5,781 nucleotides of DNA from Desulfobacter sp. (GCA_030145005.1 JAQYWJ010000142.1:1-5781), one strand, 5' to 3'; positions 1-5,763 are shown, counted from the stretch's first letter. Notes: generated by a model from the letters alone, not told the origin. Made by a program: numbers and translations.

Positions 1-128
1 CGGTTCGGTCCGATGGTTAACCGGAAAAATCCAAGGATCCTGTAAATGATTCCAATGAGGAATACTGCCGACGCAATAAAAAGACTCCAAGTATAAAGCA
101 CTGTTCCAATCCAATCCAAAATTGTCAA
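1..128 (-). CDS. N-terminus of a membrane protein, possibly a NarI/TmcC-like cytochrome b subunit (partial)
   Basis: Reading leftwards from 128 there is an open frame of 42 codons that continues past the left edge. It begins LTILDWIGTVLYTWS, then has one strongly hydrophobic segment (about residues 9-29), then the basic stretch YRILGFFRLTIGPN. No ATG is in frame. The chosen start is TTG at 128-126, because the upstream frame reaches a stop (179-177) without an ATG, GTG or TTG. A GTG at 102-100, preceded by GGATTGGA, is the alternative. No good Shine-Dalgarno precedes the TTG. A single N-terminal helix with an 'AVFLIG..YR' pattern followed by basic residues resembles the start of nitrate-reductase gamma-type membrane cytochrome b subunits (NarI, TmcC, HmcE), which pass quinol electrons to a partner complex. 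That identification rests on a short stretch and is tentative; the heme-ligating histidines would lie outside the window. The gene is downstream of pilS on the same strand but has its own promoter-like element, so it need not be pilus-related. It is clearly not PilR, which would begin with a receiver domain. Confidence 0.5.
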   Translation of the reverse strand, partial: MTILDWIGTVLYTWSLFIASAVFLIGIIYRILGFFRLTIGPN

Positions 129-151
129 AATACAAAAATTAAAAAGTAATA

Positions 152-180
152 TTTTTATTGTAACTAATCCGAAATGTCAA
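152..180 (-). promoter_or_regulatory. Sigma70-like promoter for the left-edge membrane gene
   Basis: On the minus strand a perfect -35 hexamer TTGACA (180-175) is followed after 17 bases by TAAAAA (157-152), which matches 4 of 6 bases of the TATAAT consensus. Transcription would start near 146, giving a leader of about 18 bases before the TTG start codon. The element lies between the pilS stop and the partial gene, in an AT-rich stretch. No clear factor-independent terminator for pilS was seen before it, so read-through from pilS is also possible. The call comes from hexamer match and spacing only. Confidence 0.5.
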
Positions 181-241
181 GCCTGTTTTTAGCAATTTCA
201 AATCTGGCAAATATGATTTCGGCCAACGAGATTTCAATATG

Positions 242-1555
242 TTACGACATGCTTGAGTAGGAATGGGGATTTTGAAAAATCAGTGTGAAAACCGTACCTT
301 TCCCGGGGATGGATTCAAAATCAATCATGCCGTCATAGGTATCAACAATCCTGTGAATAATTGAAAGCCCAAGTCCAGTCCCATCACTTTTAGTGGTGAA
401 GAACGGATCAAAAACATGGGGGGCATTTTTTTTGTCAATGCCCAGACCTGTATCCTGAATGGTCAGGTAAATGCGTTTGTGTCTTGGTGAATACAAGGAT
501 ATTGTAATTTTTCCTTTCCCTTCAATGGATTCAGCTGCGTTTTTAATCAGATTCCATAAAATCTGCTGCAGATGAACCGTATCCATGTACACATACAGAT
601 TTCTTTCAAGCCGGGTAATAATATTGATTCTGGCATGCCAGTCCGGTGTATTGTCAAACAGGGTTTTTACATCATCAATTGCCTTGGAAAGATCAATTAA
701 TTCTGCGTTGGTCCGGCCGGGTTTTGAAATCAGTCGAATATCGGTCACGATCTGTCTGAGGCGATCTGTTTCCCTTAAAATAATCTGCATCAGTTTGTCA
801 TTTTCCCCTGTTGGTGCCATTTCTTCTCTTAGCATCTGTATGGAGCCTGACAAAGAAGCCAGAGGGTTTTTAACCTCATGGGCAATGCCTGACACGATTT
901 CATCCACAGCCGCCATTTTTTCCACACGCTTTAAATGTTCCTGGGCAATTTTAAGGTCTTTTCTGGCTGTTTTAAGCTGCAAAGAGAGAATGCCGCTTAA
1001 CGCTGCCGTGGCAAAAAAGGCTGAAATGGTGATCACAATCCGGTACAGGATATGGTGCTGGTCCACCACCAGGGCAAGGGTTTGGTTTTCCGACAAAGGG
1101 GTAATGATTTTAAGATACTCAAGCTCAATGAGAAAACCATATTGAAAGCTTGACGCCAAAGCCACTGAAAAGCTGCCCCGGGCAAACAGCAGCATGGCGG
1201 CATAGATGATGACCAAAAGATATAAAAATGTGAAAATACTGTGGTAGCACCCGGTGACAAAAACAATGGCTGTAACGATAAAAGTATCGATAATAATCTG
1301 GGTATAGGCAAGGACATGCAGATATTTTTTTTTGCAAAGCCAGGTAAAATAAACCAGAGACAGACCAAGGATGGTGCCGGAAATTTTGTAAAGGGACAAA
1401 AAGGATTGATCCCTTTGTCCGGCCAGGTCGGTATCGGAAAAAAAAAGGGTGGAAAATATCAGTACCAGGGCAAATACAGCCCTGGCCAGAACAACCCACT
1501 TGATCTGAATGAACAGTTCCCGGGTCCGTCGGAATAAAAAATCCGGGCTATCCAA
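242..1555 (-). CDS. pilS: PilS-like membrane sensor histidine kinase
   Basis: Membrane histidine kinase of the NtrB/PilS type, about 437 residues from the TTG at 1555. The N-terminal half has about six hydrophobic segments (roughly residues 18-39, 56-74, 80-102, 105-124, 126-147, 169-192). A short charged helix (195-218) leads directly into the phosphoacceptor box IAHEVKNPLAS, with His226 as the predicted autophosphorylation site and E227/N230 fitting the HExxN phosphatase motif. The ATPase domain follows: N box WNLIKNAAE (Asn339), G1 DTGLG (368-372), F box DPFFTTK (383-389), G2 GTGLG (392-396). All key residues are present. There is no room for the PAS domain found between membrane and kinase parts in Pseudomonas PilS. 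In known systems PilS senses pilin in the membrane and phosphorylates PilR, a sigma54 activator of pilA; pilR is not adjacent here. The frame is open up to a GTG at 1618, but that start lies 70 bases inside pilC and would add an implausible N-terminus, so the TTG overlapping the pilC stop is preferred. No strong ribosome site precedes it, which suggests translational coupling. The kinase call is very secure; the PilS label rests on topology and the adjacent pilC. Confidence 0.85.
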   Translation of the reverse strand: MDSPDFLFRRTRELFIQIKWVVLARAVFALVLIFSTLFFSDTDLAGQRDQSFLSLYKISGTILGLSLVYFTWLCKKKYLHVLAYTQIIIDTFIVTAIVFVTGCYHSIFTFLYLLVIIYAAMLLFARGSFSVALASSFQYGFLIELEYLKIITPLSENQTLALVVDQHHILYRIVITISAFFATAALSGILSLQLKTARKDLKIAQEHLKRVEKMAAVDEIVSGIAHEVKNPLASLSGSIQMLREEMAPTGENDKLMQIILRETDRLRQIVTDIRLISKPGRTNAELIDLSKAIDDVKTLFDNTPDWHARINIITRLERNLYVYMDTVHLQQILWNLIKNAAESIEGKGKITISLYSPRHKRIYLTIQDTGLGIDKKNAPHVFDPFFTTKSDGTGLGLSIIHRIVDTYDGMIDFESIPGKGTVFTLIFQNPHSYSSMS

Positions 1556-2759
1556 CTGCGCTGGCCATTGAAAAAATCGGCAGGTACATGGCAATAACAA
1601 GACCGCCGACCACAACACCTAAAAATACAAGCATGAAGGGCTCGATCATATCGGTCAAATTTTTTACGGCCTGGTCCACTTCATCATCATAAAAATCTGC
1701 TATTTTGGTCATCATTACATCCAAGGCACCTGTGGATTCACCCACTGCGATCATTGAGCAGACCATGGATGGAAACACCCCGCTCTCCAGCAAAGGATCT
1801 GCCATGGACCGGCCTTCGGAAATGCCGACCTTGACATCTGATATGGCAAATTCAATAATTTTATTACCGGCGGTTTTACCCACAATGTCCAGGGCCTCAA
1901 GAATGGATACCCCGGACGATATCATGGTAGCTGTGGTGCGGGTAAATTTTGCCACGGCCACCTTTCGGATCAAAATGCCGATGACAGGCAGACGTAAAAA
2001 CATGTCATCAAGAAAAATTCGACCCTTTTTTGATTTATACGTTTGTCTGAAAAGAAAAACTGCGCCAATCAATCCCAGGATCATCCATCCTATATGCCCC
2101 ACCACAAAATTGCTTAGGGTCACAACCATCTGGGTAGGGATGGGCAGCGCCGAGCCCATGTCGGCAAACATTTTTTCAAATACCGGTATAACAAAGACAA
2201 GGATCACGCCTACCACAATAACTGCTACAGCCAGGGTAATGCCCGGATAAGTCATAGCCCCCTTGACCTGCTTTTTGAGTTTTGCCATTTTTTCGGCATA
2301 GGCTGACAAACGCTGTAAAATGACATCAAGAATACCGCCGGCCTCCCCGGCGGAAATCATGTTGATAAAAAGTTCGTTAAAGGTTTTTGGATGTTTTTTC
2401 AGTGCATCGGCAAAGGTCTCTCCGGACTCAACAGATTCTTTAATATGCTTAAGCTGCTTTTTAAATGTGGGATTTTCCTGCTGGGAATACAAAATCTCCA
2501 AGCATTGCAGAAGTGGCAGCCCCGCATCAATCATGGTGGAAAACTGTCGTGCAAAAATGATGATGTCGCTCTCTTTTACCTTAGGCGCAAGAAAGGAAAT
2601 ATTCTCAAACAGGTCTTTAGGCTTTTTCCTGACTCTTGTCGGGGTTATTTTGCGACGTTCCAGGCTGGTCCTTACCTGTTCCGGTGTCTCAGCTTCCATT
2701 TCCCCTTTAATTTTTCTGCCTTTGGGATTCTTTCCCTTCCACTCGTAAATGACTGCCAT
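1548..2759 (-). CDS. pilC: Type IV pilus inner-membrane platform protein PilC (GspF/T2SSF family)
   Basis: Inner-membrane core protein of the type IV pilus assembly machine, which contacts the PilB/PilT motor ATPases and transmits their movement to the growing or retracting pilus. The protein has 403 residues from the ATG at 2759, a normal PilC length. It has a soluble N-terminal region starting MAVIYEWKGKNPKGRKIKGE, then two homologous T2SSF domains (about 67-189 and 269-392). The internal repeat is visible: FARQFSTMIDAGLPLLQCLE pairs with FTRTTATMISSGVSILEALD, and AGEAGGILD with VGESTGALD. Membrane segments are near 170-194, 216-238 and 372-397. The end, AMYLPIFSMASAVG, is typical of PilC rather than of T2SS GspF. 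An in-frame ATG at 2765 touches the AAGGA ribosome site with no spacer, whereas the ATG at 2759 lies 6 bases from it, so 2759 is chosen. The stop overlaps the pilS start by 8 bases, implying co-transcription. pilB and pilT, often just upstream of pilC, are absent: the next gene upstream is divergent. Confidence 0.95.
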   Translation of the reverse strand: MAVIYEWKGKNPKGRKIKGEMEAETPEQVRTSLERRKITPTRVRKKPKDLFENISFLAPKVKESDIIIFARQFSTMIDAGLPLLQCLEILYSQQENPTFKKQLKHIKESVESGETFADALKKHPKTFNELFINMISAGEAGGILDVILQRLSAYAEKMAKLKKQVKGAMTYPGITLAVAVIVVGVILVFVIPVFEKMFADMGSALPIPTQMVVTLSNFVVGHIGWMILGLIGAVFLFRQTYKSKKGRIFLDDMFLRLPVIGILIRKVAVAKFTRTTATMISSGVSILEALDIVGKTAGNKIIEFAISDVKVGISEGRSMADPLLESGVFPSMVCSMIAVGESTGALDVMMTKIADFYDDEVDQAVKNLTDMIEPFMLVFLGVVVGGLVIAMYLPIFSMASAVG

Positions 2760-2765
2760 GATCAT

Positions 2766-2770
2766 TCCTT
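2766..2770 (-). promoter_or_regulatory. Ribosome binding site that fixes the pilC start
   Basis: AAGGA on the minus strand lies 6 bases before the ATG at 2759 but directly abuts the ATG at 2765. Only the former spacing is normal, so the protein should begin MAVIYEW, not MIMAVIYEW. Confidence 0.65.
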
Positions 2771-2845
2771 CATATTTTTAAGATGATAGTGGCCGTCCAG
2801 TGCCGACCATTAGTTTGCGATGTAAACCCAGGGCTTGTCAGAACA

Positions 2846-2874
2846 TTGTAAATTCAATGCGGATATACTATATA
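2846..2874 (+). promoter_or_regulatory. Sigma70-like promoter for the DHH-CBS-nucleotidyltransferase gene
   Basis: TTGTAA (2846-2851) is followed after 17 bases by TATATA (2869-2874), with a further TATAAA at 2871-2876 in the same AT-rich run. Transcription would begin around 2881, leaving a leader of about 28 bases that holds the ribosome site. A short dyad, CATTG-6-CAATG (2844-2859), overlaps the -35 and could be an operator. A second possible -35, TTGTCA at 2835-2840, is too far from these -10 sequences. I found no convincing opposing promoter for pilC in this stretch: the near-consensus CTGACA (minus strand, 2841-2836) lacks a good -10 at the right distance. Confidence 0.4.
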
Positions 2875-2896
2875 AATTTGCAAAGTGCATTTCAAC

Positions 2897-2901
2897 AGGA
2901 G
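2897..2901 (+). promoter_or_regulatory. Ribosome binding site that fixes a GTG start
   Basis: AGGAG lies 7 bases before the GTG at 2909-2911. The same open frame also contains an earlier GTG at 2885, but that has no purine-rich site upstream and lies before this Shine-Dalgarno, so the protein most likely starts at 2909 (MPPKKQEISP). Confidence 0.75.
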
Positions 2902-2908
2902 TTATTCG

Positions 2909-5581
2909 GTGCCCCCAAAAAAACAGGAAATTTCCCCCAAAACGGTCATAACCAGCCATGTAAATTCTGATTTTGATGCCATTGGGGCTATGCTTGCCGC
3001 ACAAAAGCTGTACCCGGAAAGTGTGATTATTTTCCCCGGGTCCCAGGAAAAAAATCTCAGGGATTTTTTCATTCACTCCATGGGATATCTGTTTAATATG
3101 GCAAATCCGGCTACGATTGACTTCTCCGGGACCCAGCGGCTGGTTATTGTCGATACCCGGCAGAGAAGCCGCCTGTCCGGTGTTGAACCGCTCCTGGAAA
3201 AACCGGATCTTATCATTGACATTTACGACCACCATCCATCTTTTCCTGACGAAATCAAAGGCACCAATAACCTGTCAAAGCCCTATGGGGCAACCACCAC
3301 CATCATGTGTGAACTTCTGCGTGAAAAAAAAATCAGCATCAGCAGTGATGAGGCCACGGTAATGGCGCTTGGGATTTACGAGGATACCGGCAGCTTTACC
3401 TATACCTCTACAACCCGGGCGGATTTCGAACAGGCAGGCTTCCTGATCTCCTGTGGCGCATGCCTATCCACCATTTCAAGCCTTGTAGTTAAAGAGATGA
3501 AGACCGAACAGGTCACCTGGCTTAATGAATTGATTAATGAAATGACAACCGTTGCCGTTAACGGCATCCAGGTCCATCTATCCGCCATTGCAGCATCCAA
3601 TTACATTCCGGATCTTGCCTCCATTGTGCAGAAAATTGTCAGAATGGAAAATCTGGACTGTTTTTTTGCTATAGTGCTCATGGGGTCCAAGGTGCATGTC
3701 ATTGCCCGAAACCGTCTGCATGAGCTGGATGTGGGTAAAATACTGGGTTCCCTTGGCGGGGGAGGCCATTTTTATGCGGCATCCGCCAAGGTGGAAAATC
3801 AGACACTTCCCCAGGTTGAAATGCGTTTGATAAAGCTTATCGAACAACAGATCATGCACGTGCGTGTGGCAAAAAAATTAATGTCCAGCCCGGCCATCAC
3901 CATCACCGCGGATCAATCGTGCCTGGATGCAGCGCAAAAGATGAGCCGGTACAATATCAACACCCTGCTTGTTCTTGATTCACAAACACTTGAATATTTA
4001 GGGTATATCACCCGTCATGTGGCCGAAAAAACAGTACATCATAAGCTTGGGGCACAGCCTGTTGTCGATTATTTTGAACCTGGTAGCCAACGTGTCAGTC
4101 TGTCTTGTGACCTGGCTGAAATTGAACAAAAAATTATTGATTTAAAACAGCGGGTCGTTCCGGTAATGGAGAATCGGATAATTTCCGGCGTTATCACACG
4201 CACCGACCTTTTAAATTTTCTGGTGGAACATAACCGGGAGGTTGTCCAAAGCGAAAAAAAAGATATTTCCGGCCTGAAACCCCGGACAAAATACGTGGGC
4301 AATCTTCTGAAGAAACGTTTAAACGAGCGTATACGCACATTGCTTTCCGACATTGGCAATGCCGGAGACACGCTCGGTGTTGAGATCTTTGTTGTGGGTG
4401 GTTTTGTCCGGGACCTGATGCTGGAACGGCCCATTGAAGATGTGGATGTGGTGGTGGAGGGGGACGGCATTGCCTTTGCCCGTTATTTTGCCTCAATGCA
4501 TCATTGCAGATTCCACCAGCACCGCAAATTTAACACGGCAGTCATCATTTTTGAGGACGGGTTTAAGGTTGACGTGGCCTCTGCCCGGCTCGAATATTAT
4601 GCAACACCCGCCGCACTGCCTATGGTGGAAAACTCCTCCATCAAGATGGACCTTGCCAGAAGGGATTTTACCATCAATACCCTGGCCATTTCCCTGAACA
4701 CGGAAAGCTTTGGTACGCTCATTGACTATTTTGGCGGTGTCAGGGATGTTAAGGATAAAATTGTCCGGATTATTCATAATCTAAGCTTTATTGAAGACCC
4801 CACCCGGATTTTCAGGGCCATCAAATTCTCCAACAGGTTTGGGTTCAGGATTGGAAAAGTGACCGCCAATCTTATCAAAAATGCCTTAAATGTCGGTGCT
4901 GTTAAACATTTAAGCGGACTGCGGGTGCTTTCGGAAGTCAAACAGATTTTCGGAGAAAACAACCCTTTGCCTGCGGTGCAGACCATGGCTGATTACGGCC
5001 TGGACAAGGTGATTCATCATGACCTGAAATTAACCGATACCACCCGTGCCTTGTTTAAATCCGTAGATAAAACCCTGGCATGGCATGATCTTTTGTATAC
5101 AGATGATGCTTATCCAAGATGGTCGGTTTACTTCATGGCCTGGCTTCACGGGTACTCCTTTACGGTGAGCACCCAGATCGCAGACAGGCTGATGTTCCCC
5201 ATAAAGGAAAGGGAATTGCTGCTTGAGCAGCGCATCAAGGCCGCACAAAGGATCCGGCTTATTGAGAAAAGCTATCCGGTCTCAAATCAACAGATGTACA
5301 GGTGGCTGATCCATTTTAAAACCGAATGCCTTTTGTTTATGCTGGCATTGACTAAAAATGAATCGGTGCGCAAAGCCATCTCCCATTTTTACACACACCA
5401 GCGAAAGATTAAACCTTTAATGGGGGGAAAAGATCTTAAATCCCTGGGTATAAAGCCGGGACCGGTTTACAGCACGATTCTCAATAAAATTATTGACGAA
5501 AAGCTGGATGGTAAATTGAATATCATGGAAGAAGAAATTGAATTTGCTAAGCATTACGCCTTTGAAAAGAAGCTGATTTGA
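2909..5581 (+). CDS. DHH phosphoesterase - CBS pair - tRNA nucleotidyltransferase/poly(A) polymerase fusion protein
   Basis: Large cytoplasmic fusion of 890 residues that joins an RNA/nucleotide phosphoesterase to an RNA 3'-end nucleotide-adding enzyme. Residues 1-150 are a DHH domain with all metal motifs: SHVNSDFD (H17, D21, D23), VDTR (D82), YDHH (107-109) and YEDTGS (D159). A DHHA1 substrate domain follows, with GGGGH at 283-287. Relatives of this half include NrnA (nanoRNase/pAp phosphatase) and RecJ. Two CBS domains occupy about 318-377 and 385-442. A basic linker leads to a class II nucleotidyltransferase head: VVGGFVRD (GG at 497-498), EDVDVVV (catalytic D511 and D513), VDVASAR (D555), RRDFTINTLA (584-593) and EDPTRIFRA (629-637, the EDxxR base-selecting motif). 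A helical neck/body follows, ending with GGKDLKSLGIKPGP (839-852). No HD domain follows. The same architecture is known in Deltaproteobacteria and in the Aquifex A-adding tRNA enzyme. Whether this one adds terminal A to tRNA-CC, adds all of CCA, or makes poly(A) tails cannot be read from sequence. The start is GTG 2909, fixed by AGGAG. It is divergent from pilC, with no obvious functional link. Confidence 0.95.
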   Translation: MPPKKQEISPKTVITSHVNSDFDAIGAMLAAQKLYPESVIIFPGSQEKNLRDFFIHSMGYLFNMANPATIDFSGTQRLVIVDTRQRSRLSGVEPLLEKPDLIIDIYDHHPSFPDEIKGTNNLSKPYGATTTIMCELLREKKISISSDEATVMALGIYEDTGSFTYTSTTRADFEQAGFLISCGACLSTISSLVVKEMKTEQVTWLNELINEMTTVAVNGIQVHLSAIAASNYIPDLASIVQKIVRMENLDCFFAIVLMGSKVHVIARNRLHELDVGKILGSLGGGGHFYAASAKVENQTLPQVEMRLIKLIEQQIMHVRVAKKLMSSPAITITADQSCLDAAQKMSRYNINTLLVLDSQTLEYLGYITRHVAEKTVHHKLGAQPVVDYFEPGSQRVSLSCDLAEIEQKIIDLKQRVVPVMENRIISGVITRTDLLNFLVEHNREVVQSEKKDISGLKPRTKYVGNLLKKRLNERIRTLLSDIGNAGDTLGVEIFVVGGFVRDLMLERPIEDVDVVVEGDGIAFARYFASMHHCRFHQHRKFNTAVIIFEDGFKVDVASARLEYYATPAALPMVENSSIKMDLARRDFTINTLAISLNTESFGTLIDYFGGVRDVKDKIVRIIHNLSFIEDPTRIFRAIKFSNRFGFRIGKVTANLIKNALNVGAVKHLSGLRVLSEVKQIFGENNPLPAVQTMADYGLDKVIHHDLKLTDTTRALFKSVDKTLAWHDLLYTDDAYPRWSVYFMAWLHGYSFTVSTQIADRLMFPIKERELLLEQRIKAAQRIRLIEKSYPVSNQQMYRWLIHFKTECLLFMLALTKNESVRKAISHFYTHQRKIKPLMGGKDLKSLGIKPGPVYSTILNKIIDEKLDGKLNIMEEEIEFAKHYAFEKKLI

Positions 5582-5582
5582 T

Positions 5583-5600
5583 CGGATTAGATTTAATCTG
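5583..5600 (+). repeat. Small inverted repeat just after the fusion gene stop
   Basis: CGGATTA, loop GATT, TAATCTG can form a 7-pair stem with one G-U pair, starting 2 bases after the stop codon. It is AT-rich, and GAGGGG rather than a T-run follows, so it is not a typical factor-independent terminator, although it may protect the mRNA 3' end or slow polymerase. Confidence 0.4.
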
Positions 5601-5601
5601 A

Positions 5602-5623
5602 GGGGTCCAAAATTAGACACCCC
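5602..5623. repeat. Imperfect palindrome GGGGT...ACCCC
   Basis: GGGGT (5602-5606) pairs with ACCCC (5619-5623) around a 12-base centre, CCAAAATTAGAC. Allowing one bulge, GGGGTC can pair with GACACCCC instead. The G-run, AT core, C-run layout recalls the tips of some insertion sequences, but no transposase, target duplication or partner end is visible here. There is no T-run on either strand after it. Confidence 0.4.
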
Positions 5624-5631
5624 AAACTTGA

Positions 5632-5650
5632 ACCTGTGAGAACTACAGGT
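5632..5650. repeat. Perfect 6-bp inverted repeat ACCTGT-7-ACAGGT
   Basis: ACCTGT (5632-5637) and ACAGGT (5645-5650) are perfect complements around GAGAACT. This could be a short hairpin or a dyad protein site. It belongs to the series of dyads between 5583 and 5763, and its function is unknown. Confidence 0.4.
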
Positions 5651-5661
5651 GTTGCGGCATA

Positions 5662-5700
5662 CGGACACGATACAAAATTAATGATTTAGCAAAGTGTCCG
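5662..5700. repeat. Perfect 7-bp inverted repeat CGGACAC-25-GTGTCCG
   Basis: CGGACAC (5662-5668) and GTGTCCG (5694-5700) are perfect complements separated by 25 AT-rich bases. The GC-rich arms stand out against an AT-rich background. The layout fits a long-loop stem or paired binding sites. No ORF is associated with it. Confidence 0.4.
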
Positions 5701-5709
5701 CGGAACTTC

Positions 5710-5728
5710 AAATTTACACAGTGAATTT
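5710..5728. repeat. Interrupted dyad AAATT-ta-CAC-a-GTG-AATTT
   Basis: AAATT (5710-5714) with CAC (5717-5719) mirrors GTG (5721-5723) with AATTT (5724-5728), with a 2-base bulge in the left arm. The compact symmetric form looks more like a protein-binding dyad than an RNA stem. It lies in AT-rich, promoter-like DNA. Confidence 0.3.
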
Positions 5729-5731
5729 TTA

Positions 5732-5763
5732 CCTGATATTTTTATTTTTCATAAGTTATCAGG
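5732..5763. repeat. Perfect 7-bp inverted repeat CCTGATA-18-TATCAGG
   Basis: CCTGATA (5732-5738) and TATCAGG (5757-5763) are perfect complements around an 18-base T-rich centre. The sequence runs on AT-rich to the window edge. This stretch may be the upstream control region of a gene lying beyond the right edge, but no start codon with a ribosome site can be tied to it here. Confidence 0.35.

Noticed and set aside
585..1145. 186-codon open frame on the plus strand, antisense to pilS
   Set aside because: It lies wholly inside the well-supported kinase frame, has low-complexity Ser/Arg/Ile-rich composition with no recognisable domain, and has no ribosome site of note.
1556..1618. Start of pilS at GTG 1618 (458-residue version)
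   Set aside because: It would overlap pilC by 71 bases and add a 21-residue Cys/Leu/Trp-rich segment that is simply the pilC end read in another frame.
1705..2748. Two open frames on the plus strand (1705-2250 and 2320-2748), antisense to pilC
   Set aside because: They mirror the codon pattern of pilC, show no domain, and pilC is clearly the real gene.
2885..2908. Start of the fusion protein at GTG 2885
   Set aside because: The AGGAG ribosome site at 2897-2901 lies downstream of it and is correctly spaced for GTG 2909.
2810..3235. 141-codon minus-strand frame spanning the pilC/fusion gap and the start of the DHH domain
   Set aside because: It is antisense to the conserved DHH motifs, and its translation shows no recognisable family.
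4069..4777. Minus- and plus-strand frames overlapping the nucleotidyltransferase head
   Set aside because: They are shadows of the conserved GGxVRD, DVD and RRD region; their composition is biased (Pro/Ser/Arg-rich) and no start signal is evident.
5583..5623. Factor-independent terminator for the fusion gene
   Set aside because: Stems are present at 5583-5600 and 5602-5623, but neither is followed by a run of T on either strand, so I list them only as inverted repeats.
5417..5668. 83-codon minus-strand frame crossing the end of the fusion gene
   Set aside because: Most of it is antisense to the conserved C-terminal tail, no domain is visible, and its start lies within the dyad-rich flank without a ribosome site.
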